A DNA stretch of 64,000 nucleotides, taken from Microbacterium caowuchunii. Its GTDB lineage: Bacteria; Actinomycetota; Actinomycetes; Actinomycetales; Microbacteriaceae. Shown in pieces: positions 48,892 through 56,663 of this stretch. Position numbers and translations under genes: made by a program. The stretch's first letter is position 1. The number at the start of each line of letters is the position of its first letter. Below the pieces are notes generated by a model that had not been told where the DNA came from, made no database searches, and saw only the letters and a program-made list of their open reading frames with translations. Location of the stretch: contig NZ_CP044231.1 of NCBI RefSeq assembly GCF_008727755.1, positions 2,480,001 to 2,544,000 of the forward strand, written 5' to 3'.

Positions 48892-49817
48892 GCGCGCTCC
48901 TCCGGCGAGTTTCCCAGATCCAGGAAGGCCTGTTCCAGGCGGCCCACCGCCGGGGCGAACTCCACGACGGGGAGTCCCGCCCCGACGAGCGCGCGCAGTC
49001 CCTCGGCGGCGGCGTCGTCCCCCTCGAACGCGAGCAGGAAGGTGCCGCGGTCGACCGTCACCTCTTCCGGCCTGCGGCCGAGGGCACCGGCGATGCCGAC
49101 GAGGGAGACGGGGGGCCCGGCGACCCGCATCCGCCAGGCGCGTGCGCGCGCCGATTGCTCGTCCGGTCGGGCGACCGATCGGCCGGCCACGAGGAACGCC
49201 GCGTCGTCGACCAGTTCGTCGAGCTCGGCCAGCACGTGGCTGGAGACGAGCACGGTGCGTCCCGCGGCGGCGAAACCCCGTAGCAGCAGGCGCAGGTCGA
49301 TGCGCGCCTGCGGGTCCAGACCGGAGGCCGGCTCGTCGAGGAGGAGCACCTGAGGGTCGTGCACCAGGGCCCTGGCCAGGCCCAGGCGCTGCTTCTGACC
49401 GCGGGAGAGCACCCGTGCGGGGGCATCGGCGAGTTCCATGAGACCCACGTGCGCGAGCAGTGCCGCCGCCCGTTCCGCGGCCTGTGCCCGGGTCATCCCG
49501 TACAGCCGGGCCGAGACGGCCACCGTTTCGCGTGCGGTGAGCGCGGGCCAGGCGCCGAGGGCGTCCGGCATCCATCCGATCATCCGGCGCGCGGCGGCCG
49601 GGTCGGCGATGGGGTCCACCCCGGCGATCCGGATGGCGCCCGCATCCGGCTGCAGCAGGGACGCGAGCATCAGCAGCAGCGTGGTCTTTCCGGCGCCGTT
49701 CGGTCCGACCAGCCCGGTCACCCGGCCGGGCTGCGCCGTGAGGGTCACCCCGCGCACCGCCTCCACCGGCCCGAAGGAACGGCGTACGTCGACGACGTCG
49801 ATTCCGGCGTGGGTCAC
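48888..49817 (-). CDS. ABC transporter ATP-binding protein
   Basis: A protein of 309 aa. Walker A is GPNGAGKTT, the signature is LSRGQKQR and Walker B is LLLDEPASGLD, followed by VSSHVLAEL. The final 70 residues form the accessory domain usual in ABC-2 exporters. GTG at 49817 follows CAGGGT-N6 and also a GGAG, so the start is reasonably sure. The permease gene follows with a 4-base overlap. Confidence 0.93.
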   Translation of the reverse strand: MTHAGIDVVDVRRSFGPVEAVRGVTLTAQPGRVTGLVGPNGAGKTTLLLMLASLLQPDAGAIRIAGVDPIADPAAARRMIGWMPDALGAWPALTARETVAVSARLYGMTRAQAAERAAALLAHVGLMELADAPARVLSRGQKQRLGLARALVHDPQVLLLDEPASGLDPQARIDLRLLLRGFAAAGRTVLVSSHVLAELDELVDDAAFLVAGRSVARPDEQSARARAWRMRVAGPPVSLVGIAGALGRRPEEVTVDRGTFLLAFEGDDAAAEGLRALVGAGLPVVEFAPAVGRLEQAFLDLGNSPEERA

Positions 49818-49854
49818 CGCTCCACCCTGGCAGAACGGTCCCCCCGGGGGAAGC

Positions 49855-50826
49855 TCAGCGGAAGAGCCCGACGCCGAGGTCGGGGTGGTCCACGAAGACC
49901 CCGTCGACGCCCGCTTCGCGCAGGACCGTCCATTCCGCCACGAAGTCGCCGCGGGCCGCGGGATCGCCGCCGGCACGGAACCGGCGCGACAGGAAGCGGT
50001 TCTCCGGCCGGCACGTCCAGGTGAAGACCTGGAGGCCGCGGTCGTGCGCCGCGGCGACGAGAGCGGCCCCTCCCCCGTCCTTCCCGAGGATGAGCTTCTT
50101 GTCCACGCTGATGCCGTCGGCGGGGCCGACGAGGCGGTCCAGACCCGCCGGTGACACCATCTCGCGATACGTCGGCGCGGCCGCTCCCTGCGCGAGCACC
50201 AGGTCGTCCGGCGAGCCGGCGGCCTCGATCAGCTGGACGTAGGTGCCGGGAAGTCCCCGCTCGCGGAGCCGCGCGAGCACGGTGGGTTCGAAGGACTCCA
50301 CGATCAGGGGTGCGTCCGCATCCGTCCACCCGGATGCGGCGAGGTCCCGCTCGATCATGGGCACGAGGTCGAGACCGATCGCCGCGAAGTACGCCGCATG
50401 CTTGATCTCGAGGACCAGTCCCACCGGCCGCCCCGCCGCGGCCAGGAGAGCGAGCAGATCGGACAGGCGCAGGATGGGCTCCCGGCCGTCGTGCGCTGCA
50501 CTTCCCGGGCGGATCTCCGGCAGCCGCTCGCGGGCGCGGAGCGTGGCCAGTTCCGGCCAGGTGAAGTCCTCCGTGAACCAGCCGGTCAGCGTGTGCCCGG
50601 CGAATCGCTTGGTGCGATGCCGATCGGCGAACTCGGGATGGGCGGCGACGTCCGTCGTGCCCGATATCTCGTTCTCGTGGCGGACGACGAGCACGCCGTC
50701 CTTCGTCGCGACCACGTCCGGCTCGACCGCATCCACACCGCTCGCGATCGCGAGTTCGTACGAGGAACGGGTGTGCTCCGGACGGTAGCCGGGGGCACCG
50801 CGGTGGCCGATCACGAGCGGGGGCAT
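49855..50826 (-). CDS. Glycerophosphodiester phosphodiesterase
   Basis: A protein of 323 aa. The active-site block is GHRGAPGYRPEHT, then AVEPDVVATKDGVLVVRHE with metal-binding acidic residues and a catalytic His. The TIM-barrel ends in VDGVFVDHPD. It cleaves glycerophosphodiesters to glycerol-3-phosphate and an alcohol. No signal peptide is visible, so it acts in the cytoplasm. TAGCCT lies 7 bases before ATG; no ribosome site is present. Confidence 0.93.
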   Translation of the reverse strand: MPPLVIGHRGAPGYRPEHTRSSYELAIASGVDAVEPDVVATKDGVLVVRHENEISGTTDVAAHPEFADRHRTKRFAGHTLTGWFTEDFTWPELATLRARERLPEIRPGSAAHDGREPILRLSDLLALLAAAGRPVGLVLEIKHAAYFAAIGLDLVPMIERDLAASGWTDADAPLIVESFEPTVLARLRERGLPGTYVQLIEAAGSPDDLVLAQGAAAPTYREMVSPAGLDRLVGPADGISVDKKLILGKDGGGAALVAAAHDRGLQVFTWTCRPENRFLSRRFRAGGDPAARGDFVAEWTVLREAGVDGVFVDHPDLGVGLFR

Positions 50827-50833
50827 CGCGGCC

Positions 50834-50839
50834 AGGCTA
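50834..50839 (-). promoter_or_regulatory. -10 box TAGCCT, leaderless start of the GDPD gene
   Basis: On the minus strand TAGCCT is followed by 7 bases and ATG at 50826. Confidence 0.55.
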
Positions 50840-50982
50840 TCCCGTCGGCACGGCGCCTCAGCGCGCGCGTCGCCGCCTCATAGCCCACTCACAGTGGGAA
50901 CCCTCCCTTCCCGCATAAACACTGGGATATCGTGGGGGTGCGGCACCGTGCCGCCACCTGACTCTGGAGTGTGACCCTGCCG

Positions 50983-51888
50983 ATGGCTTCGTCCAACCCC
51001 GCGTTCAACAACCCGGCGTTCCAAGACCGGAACGCCGCCCAGTCGTACCCCGGCGGAGCCCGTGCCGCCGGTCTCGTTCCTCCGCCCGCACCGCAGCAGG
51101 GCGTCGATGTCGCCGCCCAGGCACGCATCGAGGGTGCCTTCGCCGCGCCGCCGGCCGGCGCCGCCCAGACCGGCCGGATGACCGTCGAGGACACCGTCCA
51201 CAAGACCCTGGCCCTGTTCGGCATCCTCGTCGTCGGCGCCGTGGCCGGCTGGATGTGGACGATGGCGGGCGTCACCGCCATCAACCCGAACCCCTCGATG
51301 GCGCCCATGCTCATCGGCGCGCTCGTCGGGTTCGTCCTGTCGATGGTCGTCATCTTCGGCTCCCGCAAGAAGATCCGTCCCGGCCTGATCTTCGCCTACG
51401 CGGCGTTCGAGGGTCTCTTCGTCGGCGGTATCTCCGCGTTCTTCGAGTTCCTGTGGCCCGGCATCGTCGTGCAGGCGACGCTCGCGACCCTCGCGGTCGT
51501 GGGTGTGACCCTCGCCCTGTTCGCCAGCGGCAAGGTGCGCGCGTCGAAGAAGGCCACGAAGGTCTTCATGATCGCGATGATCGGCTACCTGGTCTTCTCG
51601 CTGATCAACGTCGGTCTCATGCTGTTCAATGTGCCGCTGGCCGGTGGCGCCTTCGGTCTGCGCAGCCAGGAGATCTTCGGCATCCCGCTCGGCCTCATCA
51701 TCGGCGTGCTCGTGGTCATCATGGCCGCGTACTCGCTGGTGCTCGACTTCGACTCGATCCAGCAGGGCGTGCGCAACGGCGCTCCCCGTGTCTACGGCTG
51801 GATGGGCGGCTTCGGGATCATGGTCACGGTCGTCTGGCTGTACCTGGAGATCCTGCGGATCCTCGCCATCCTCCGCGGCAACGACTGA
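50983..51888 (+). CDS. Bax inhibitor-1/YccA family membrane protein
   Basis: A protein of 301 aa. A hydrophilic N-terminus of about 70 residues (MASSNPAFNNPAFQ) is followed by seven membrane helices and the family-typical DFDSIQQGVRNGAPRVYGWM near the end. Relatives form pH-sensitive calcium-leak channels. ATG at 50983 gives the usual N-terminus, though GGAG is 13 bases away; the GTG at 50971 is too close to it. The gene is monocistronic and ends in a clear terminator. Confidence 0.92.
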   Translation: MASSNPAFNNPAFQDRNAAQSYPGGARAAGLVPPPAPQQGVDVAAQARIEGAFAAPPAGAAQTGRMTVEDTVHKTLALFGILVVGAVAGWMWTMAGVTAINPNPSMAPMLIGALVGFVLSMVVIFGSRKKIRPGLIFAYAAFEGLFVGGISAFFEFLWPGIVVQATLATLAVVGVTLALFASGKVRASKKATKVFMIAMIGYLVFSLINVGLMLFNVPLAGGAFGLRSQEIFGIPLGLIIGVLVVIMAAYSLVLDFDSIQQGVRNGAPRVYGWMGGFGIMVTVVWLYLEILRILAILRGND

Positions 51889-51905
51889 CCGCACCCGCAC
51901 CACCA

Positions 51906-51938
51906 CGAAGGGGTCGTCCGTTCCGGACGGCCCCTTCG
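51906..51938 (+). terminator. Intrinsic terminator of the Bax1-I gene
   Basis: A 15-bp stem (51906-51920 with 51924-51938, one G-T pair, loop TTC) is followed by TCTTTCCCCC. It lies 18 bases after the stop. Confidence 0.88.
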
Positions 51939-51959
51939 TCTTTCCCCCGTCCTCCCTCG

Positions 51960-52021
51960 GTCGACTCGCCAGCTTCTGCGGGTTCGAGGGCTCTCCGATC
52001 CGCAGAACCTGGCGAGTCGAC
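51960..52021. repeat. Long two-part palindrome between genes
   Basis: GTCGACTCGCCAG (51960-51972) and CTGGCGAGTCGAC (52009-52021) pair perfectly. After one mismatch TTCTGCGG (51974-51981) pairs with CCGCAGAA (52000-52007). The 18-base loop is unrelated. It lies just beyond a terminator, so it is probably a separate repeat element rather than part of the gene's end. Confidence 0.8.
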
Positions 52022-52069
52022 GGGGGGTGCACCGGGCGCAAGGGGCTGCGGGCGAGCGGGACGCGGGGC

Positions 52070-52075
52070 TACCCT
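52070..52075 (+). promoter_or_regulatory. -10 box TACCCT, leaderless start of the second Prim-Pol gene
   Basis: TACCCT is followed by 7 bases and ATG at 52083, with no ribosome-binding site. Confidence 0.55.
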
Positions 52076-52082
52076 CGCGGGC

Positions 52083-53297
52083 ATGAGTGCTGCGAAGACG
52101 CCTGCGCACATGCTCGAGGTCGACGGGCACGAAGTGCGCATCACGAGCCCCGACCGCGTCGTCTTCCCCGATGTCGGCCTCACCAAGCTCGACATCGCCC
52201 GCTACTACGTCTCCGTGGCGGACGGCGCGCTGCGCGGCGCGGGCGGACGTCCCATGGTACTCAAGCGCTTCGTGAAGGGCATCGAGCAGGAGGCCTTCTT
52301 CCAGAAGCGGGTCCCGGAGCAGCATCCGGACTTCATCGGCACCGCCACCCTGCACTATGCGAGCGGGACGTCGGCCGAGGAGACCGTCGTCCGGGATGCG
52401 GCCGGGCTCGCCTGGATCGCGAACCTCGGCTGCCTCGACCTGAACCCGCACCCGGTGCGCGCCGAAGACCTCGACCACCCCGACGAACTCCGCGTGGACC
52501 TCGACCCCATGCCCGGCGTGGACTGGTCGCAGATCGTCGACGTCGCCTTCATCGCCCGCGACGTGCTCGACGAGTACGGCCTGACGGGGTGGCCGAAGAC
52601 GAGCGGATCGCGCGGCCTGCACATCCTCGTCCGGATCGCACCGCAGTGGGGCTTCCGCCAACTGCGCCTGGCGGCGGAGACCCTCGCGCGCGAAGTCGAG
52701 AACCGCGCCCCGGGCCTGGCCACCGCGCGGTGGTGGAAGGAGGAGCGCGGCGAGAGCGTGTTCGTCGACTTCAACCAGAACGCGAAGGACCGCACGGTCG
52801 CATCCGCCTACTCCATCCGTCCGCTCGCGGATGCGCGGGTGTCGACCCCGCTCACGTGGGATGAGGTGCGCGAGCGGCGGCCGGAGGAGTTCACCGTGCC
52901 GAGCGTGCTCGAGCGGTTCGCGGCGATCGGCGACCCGCACCGCGGCATCGACGACGCCGTCGGCACGCTGGACGGCCTGCTGCGCCTCGCCGAACAGCTC
53001 GGCCCCGCCGAGAAGCCGCCCCGCGGATCGGACGGCTCGGGCCGGCGGGCCTCCACGATGCCGCTCATCGAGATCGCCCGCACGCAGACCAAGCCCGAGG
53101 CCCTCGAGCTGCTCGACCGGTGGAAGGCGGAGCATCCGGAGGTCGCGGGGATGCTGCATCCGGCCGACGTGCTCGTCGACGGCATGCGCGGCTCGAGCTC
53201 GCTGTGGTACCGCGTGCGGGTCAATCTGCAGCACGTGCCGGAGGAGTCGCGGCCCGCGCAGGGCGAGCTGCTCGCGTCCTACGATCCGTGGGCGTGA
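52083..53297 (+). CDS. Second Prim-Pol family (LigD polymerase-domain) protein with C-terminal extension
   Basis: A protein of 404 aa. Residues about 10-300 are the LigD-type polymerase: ITSPDRVVFP, the metal motif RVDLDPMPG, WPKTSGSRGLHILVR, WWKEERGESVFVDFNQ, DRTVASAYS. The C-terminal 100 residues form an extra domain (TMPLIEIARTQTKPEALELLDRWK, WYRVRVNLQHVPEE). It is clearly paralogous to the protein at 30346 but has no ligase or Ku beside it. It may fill gaps during repair. Its 3' end overlaps a TetR remnant on the other strand. Confidence 0.92.
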   Translation: MSAAKTPAHMLEVDGHEVRITSPDRVVFPDVGLTKLDIARYYVSVADGALRGAGGRPMVLKRFVKGIEQEAFFQKRVPEQHPDFIGTATLHYASGTSAEETVVRDAAGLAWIANLGCLDLNPHPVRAEDLDHPDELRVDLDPMPGVDWSQIVDVAFIARDVLDEYGLTGWPKTSGSRGLHILVRIAPQWGFRQLRLAAETLAREVENRAPGLATARWWKEERGESVFVDFNQNAKDRTVASAYSIRPLADARVSTPLTWDEVRERRPEEFTVPSVLERFAAIGDPHRGIDDAVGTLDGLLRLAEQLGPAEKPPRGSDGSGRRASTMPLIEIARTQTKPEALELLDRWKAEHPEVAGMLHPADVLVDGMRGSSSLWYRVRVNLQHVPEESRPAQGELLASYDPWA

Positions 53298-53428
53298 GGC
53301 GCGAGACTCGACACGATGTGGGCGAGGCCCCATTCGACCGCGTCGTCGACGCTGCCGCCGAGGCGGAACGCGCCGAGCAGTTCCATCGACGCGACCCCCG
53401 TCACCCACGCCGTGACCGACATCACGAC
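53279..53428 (-). pseudogene. C-terminal remnant of a TetR-type regulator
   Basis: The minus-strand frame encodes VVMSVTAWVTGVASMELL, then GAFRLGGSVDDAVEWGLAHI and a stop. This is the closing helix pair of TetR C-terminal ligand domains. A stop codon cuts the frame immediately upstream, at the end of the neighbouring gene (53429). No DNA-binding domain remains, so only about 49 codons of the original gene survive. The last bases overlap the Prim-Pol gene. Confidence 0.6.
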
Positions 53429-54514
53429 CTACGGCGCCGACTTCGAGCGGCTGCTCCCGCTCTCACGCTGCGGGCTCGGAGGTGGGACCGGGTCCCGGGG
53501 GTCGGCCCCCGGGACCCAGTCCTTGCCGAAGGCGGGCCGGATATCCCCGTACCGCGCGAAGAGCCAGACGCCCAGCAGACCGAGGTAGCCGCTGATGAGC
53601 TTGTCGACGAGGGAGAGGACGAGGTTCGTCGAGAAGACGGCCGTCCACAGCCCAGCGCCGAGCGCGGCGACGAGCGCACCCAGGGCATCCTCCCCGGTGT
53701 GCCCGGTCGAACCGCCGAACACGAGCACGAGGATCGGCACGGCGACGATCGAGCACGCGACGGAGACGATCGCATTGAGCAGGAGGAAGCGCAGCGCAGT
53801 CTTGCCCATCCCCCACGCGCGCACCCCGTACCCCCAGATCAGCGCGCCGGCCACGTTCACGAGTGCGAACCAGAGCGTGTTCGGATCGCCCTCCAGCAGC
53901 GAGCCCAGCATGTTGTTCGCGAGCGCCGCCGCGACGCCGTACCACGGGCCGAGGACGAGCGCAGCGACCGCGGTGCCCGTCATGTCGAGGAAAAGCGGGA
54001 CGCCGATGTCGGCGACGAACTGCCCGCCGAGGTTGTTCAGCGCGAAGGCCGCGACCACGATGAGGAGCGCGACCAGGGGACGCCGATGCTGCTTCGCCTG
54101 CGTCGCGGCGACGAGCGCGTGGCCGGCGTCGGGGGTGACGCGCACCTCGGGAACGGGCGGTCGCAGCGGCGTCGGCGGAACCCCCGCCATGACGTCGACA
54201 GCGCGCTCGCGCCAGCGCCTCGCCTCATCCGCGTCGTCGGTCAGCGCGAGGACGATCTCGCCGATGAGCGCCGGATTGATCCGCGTGCGGCCGGCGCGGA
54301 ACGCGTCGTAGACCGTGGAGCGCGGGACGCGGGCCGCTGCGGGCGACAGGCCCGACCCGGCGCGGCGATCCCCGATCCTCGCCGCCAGCGTCGCGTATGA
54401 GACGGCCCCGCAGCCGAGCCGGAGCCGCTCGAGCGCTCCCGTCACGTCGTCCAGGGTGACGGCGCGCTCAAGGTCGATGCGAGACGACTCACCCGCGAGC
54501 TCGTCCGACAGCAT
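53429..54514 (-). CDS. Fusion of an N-terminal helix-turn-helix domain with an ECF S-component-like membrane domain
   Basis: A protein of 361 aa. Residues about 18-110 look like an HTH of the Cro/XRE kind (YATLAARIG, RVPRSTVYDAFRAGRTRI, PALIGEIVLAL). Residues about 145-335 form six membrane helices with LFLDMTGTAVAALVLGPW and AALANNMLGSLL. These resemble substrate-binding S components of energy-coupling-factor vitamin transporters, or a sensor using that fold. No ATPase or EcfT gene is nearby. ATG at 54514 is favoured; its ribosome site is weak. Regulation by a membrane-bound sensor is inference. Confidence 0.75.
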   Translation of the reverse strand: MLSDELAGESSRIDLERAVTLDDVTGALERLRLGCGAVSYATLAARIGDRRAGSGLSPAAARVPRSTVYDAFRAGRTRINPALIGEIVLALTDDADEARRWRERAVDVMAGVPPTPLRPPVPEVRVTPDAGHALVAATQAKQHRRPLVALLIVVAAFALNNLGGQFVADIGVPLFLDMTGTAVAALVLGPWYGVAAALANNMLGSLLEGDPNTLWFALVNVAGALIWGYGVRAWGMGKTALRFLLLNAIVSVACSIVAVPILVLVFGGSTGHTGEDALGALVAALGAGLWTAVFSTNLVLSLVDKLISGYLGLLGVWLFARYGDIRPAFGKDWVPGADPRDPVPPPSPQRESGSSRSKSAP

Positions 54515-54651
54515 TGGCAAGGTCCGCTTCCCCCCGGTATTCGTCCTCTTCAGCCGAGCCTATAGATCCGGCTATGCCGCGCCAAAACGCCGCTGCCGCC
54601 GATCGCGGCCGCGCCGTGTCTCCGCGGAATCAGCGGTCTGACCCTGCCGGA

Positions 54652-56040
54652 TCAGGTGCGCCGCGGACGCGCGAGCACGTCCGCCACGGCCGACGCGAGT
54701 GCGCTCATCGCGTGCTCGGCATCCACCGCACGGGATACCGCGACCGCGTCGCGCGCGAGGCGCGCGCGCCGTGCGGCATCCGTGAGGACGTCGATGAGCG
54801 CGGCCGCGAGCGCGTCCTCATCGCCGTCGGGAACGAGGATCCCGCCGCCGTGCGCGAGCAGGTCGCGCGGCCCGTAGCGGATGTCGAACACGACGGCGGG
54901 GCACCCGTGTGCGAGTGCCTCCGCGAGCGCGAGCCCCTGCCCCTCGAACGCCGAGGTCTGCAGATACACCGACGCCTCGTCGAGCACACGACGCGGATCC
55001 AGCGTCGCGCCACGCAGCGCGACGTGCGCGGCGAGGCCGCGCTCCTCGATGAGGGCTTGCAGGCGGTCGCGCTCGGCGCCCTCGCCGTACACGTCGAGGC
55101 GCGCATGCGGCACGGCCGCCACGACGCGCGCGAACGCACGGATCGCGGCATCCACGCGCTTGCCCGGCGCGAGGCGGCCGAGCATCACGACGCGGCCCGC
55201 GTCCCGCGCGCGCGCGGGGACGACGGATGCCGCGGCGGCGACGCCGTGCGGAGCCACGACATGCACGTCCGACGCGCCGAAACGCGCGCTCACGTCGCGG
55301 TGCTGCGCGGCGGTGGGCCACAGCACGGCGTCGAAGCGCTCGGCGAGCGGGAACCAGCGCGTCCACAACGGGTTCAGCCCCGCGTCGGGCGTGTACGGCG
55401 GCTCGAGGTGGATCGTGTGGATCGCGTGTATGAGGCGCACGTCCGGATCCGCCCACCCGACGAGCAGTTCGCCGAGCTGACGCGACTCGCACACCACAGC
55501 GACCGGCTTGTCCGCGAGCGCGCGCAGGCCCGCGACGACCGTGTCCAGCCACGCGCGGTACAGCGCACCGAAGCCGTCCAGGACGCCCGCGACCGCGCCG
55601 CCGCGTGCGCGCACGACGACGGGTGCCGTGCTGATGTGCCAATCCGGATCGCCCGCGAGCACCGGCAGTTCGAGCACCGCGCGACCGTCCGCACCGGGGA
55701 TCTCGCGGTACGTCAACGCCGGATCCGGTTCGCCGGCGTGCGCGGCCGCCCGCAGCCACGCGGCGGCGCCGCCGTGCGGATCGGCCGCCTCGTCGAACAG
55801 GTTGCGCAGCCGCGCGGGGTCCTCCAGCAGCCCTCTCCGCACGAACTCCGCACGATGCGCGTCGTGATCCGCGTGCGTGCCCGGATCGACGGTGAGCAGC
55901 ACGGGCCCCCGCCCGCCGTCCACGCCAGCGTCGGCCATGTGCCGAGCGCGCCGGAGCGCTGCGATCGTGAAGCCGCCGTCGAGGTCGGGGACGAGCCGGC
56001 TCGACAGGCTCACGTACCACGCGTCGGGGAAGTCGGTCAC
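54652..56040 (-). CDS. Glycosyltransferase family 4-like, teichoic-acid alpha-glycosyltransferase type
   Basis: A protein of 462 aa. The C-terminal GT-B half has PHGVAAAASV, GRLAPGKRVDAAIRAF and the sugar-nucleotide site [17 protein letters not shown] followed by FDIRYGPRDLL. The YGP.D.. segment is typical of poly(glycerol-phosphate) glucosyltransferases (TagE/TarM/Gtf1-like). The N-terminal half is long and specific to that group. It probably decorates a wall polymer. GTG at 56040 overlaps the stop of the DUF385 gene (GTGA). This block is visibly richer in GCG and CGC codons than its surroundings. Confidence 0.86.
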   Translation of the reverse strand: MTDFPDAWYVSLSSRLVPDLDGGFTIAALRRARHMADAGVDGGRGPVLLTVDPGTHADHDAHRAEFVRRGLLEDPARLRNLFDEAADPHGGAAAWLRAAAHAGEPDPALTYREIPGADGRAVLELPVLAGDPDWHISTAPVVVRARGGAVAGVLDGFGALYRAWLDTVVAGLRALADKPVAVVCESRQLGELLVGWADPDVRLIHAIHTIHLEPPYTPDAGLNPLWTRWFPLAERFDAVLWPTAAQHRDVSARFGASDVHVVAPHGVAAAASVVPARARDAGRVVMLGRLAPGKRVDAAIRAFARVVAAVPHARLDVYGEGAERDRLQALIEERGLAAHVALRGATLDPRRVLDEASVYLQTSAFEGQGLALAEALAHGCPAVVFDIRYGPRDLLAHGGGILVPDGDEDALAAALIDVLTDAARRARLARDAVAVSRAVDAEHAMSALASAVADVLARPRRT

Positions 56041-56486
56041 CCCGCCACCTGCTCGATCCGGAACACCGGGAACCCCGGCGCGACCTCGCGCAGTCGCTCG
56101 TCGGGCGACCCCGCGTCGACGTTCTCGAAGAAGCGGCCCACCTCCCACGCCCAGGACTTCAGATACGCGCGCAGGATCGGAGGCTTGTCGTCATCGCGCA
56201 CCTCGATGGCGCGGAACGCGGTCGCCCGTCCCCGCACGCGCAGCTCTCCTGCGCCGGCCACGCGGAGGTTCCGCACCCACTGCGCATGACCCCGGGGCGC
56301 GACGAGATAGACGCCCCCGCCGACCCGCAGCGGATTGACCGGCGTCGTGCGCCACTCCCCGCTCGTGCGTCCGCGCACCGCGAGCACGCGGCTGCCCGCG
56401 AGCGGCAGACCGATGCGGGTGAGGAATCCGACGACGCGGTTCACCACCGCGTCCACCGCCGTGGGCCGCACGAACCGATCGCTCAT
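56037..56486 (-). CDS. DUF385-type nitroreductase/deazaflavin-dependent protein
   Basis: A protein of 149 aa of the Ddn-like split-barrel family: LAVRGRTSGEWRTTPVNPL, YLVAPRGHAQWVRNLR, ELRVRGRATAFRAIEV. It should bind F420 or a flavin. ATG at 56486 follows CAGGAT-N6, a weak leaderless pattern. It is the first gene of a two-gene unit with the glycosyltransferase. Its sequence differs clearly from the other family member at 20896. Confidence 0.87.
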   Translation of the reverse strand: MSDRFVRPTAVDAVVNRVVGFLTRIGLPLAGSRVLAVRGRTSGEWRTTPVNPLRVGGGVYLVAPRGHAQWVRNLRVAGAGELRVRGRATAFRAIEVRDDDKPPILRAYLKSWAWEVGRFFENVDAGSPDERLREVAPGFPVFRIEQVAG

Positions 56487-56663
56487 ACCCCCATCCTGCC
56501 GCGTCCGCCACGCGTCGGCATCCGCGCCGGCATCCGCGCCGGCGGAGCAGAGAGGCTCGGGCGGTGTTTTGTCAATCGCAAAGTGCCCGCGCGGTCCGCG
56601 TCGATACGCTCGGACACACCACCGCGGGCACGGGTACCGCGGCGACGACAGGGGGGAAACAGT

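Noticed and set aside
50881..50982. Riboswitch or attenuator before the Bax1-I gene
   Set aside because: Only a small CCCACTCACAGTGGG hairpin is visible; no known riboswitch core could be recognised.
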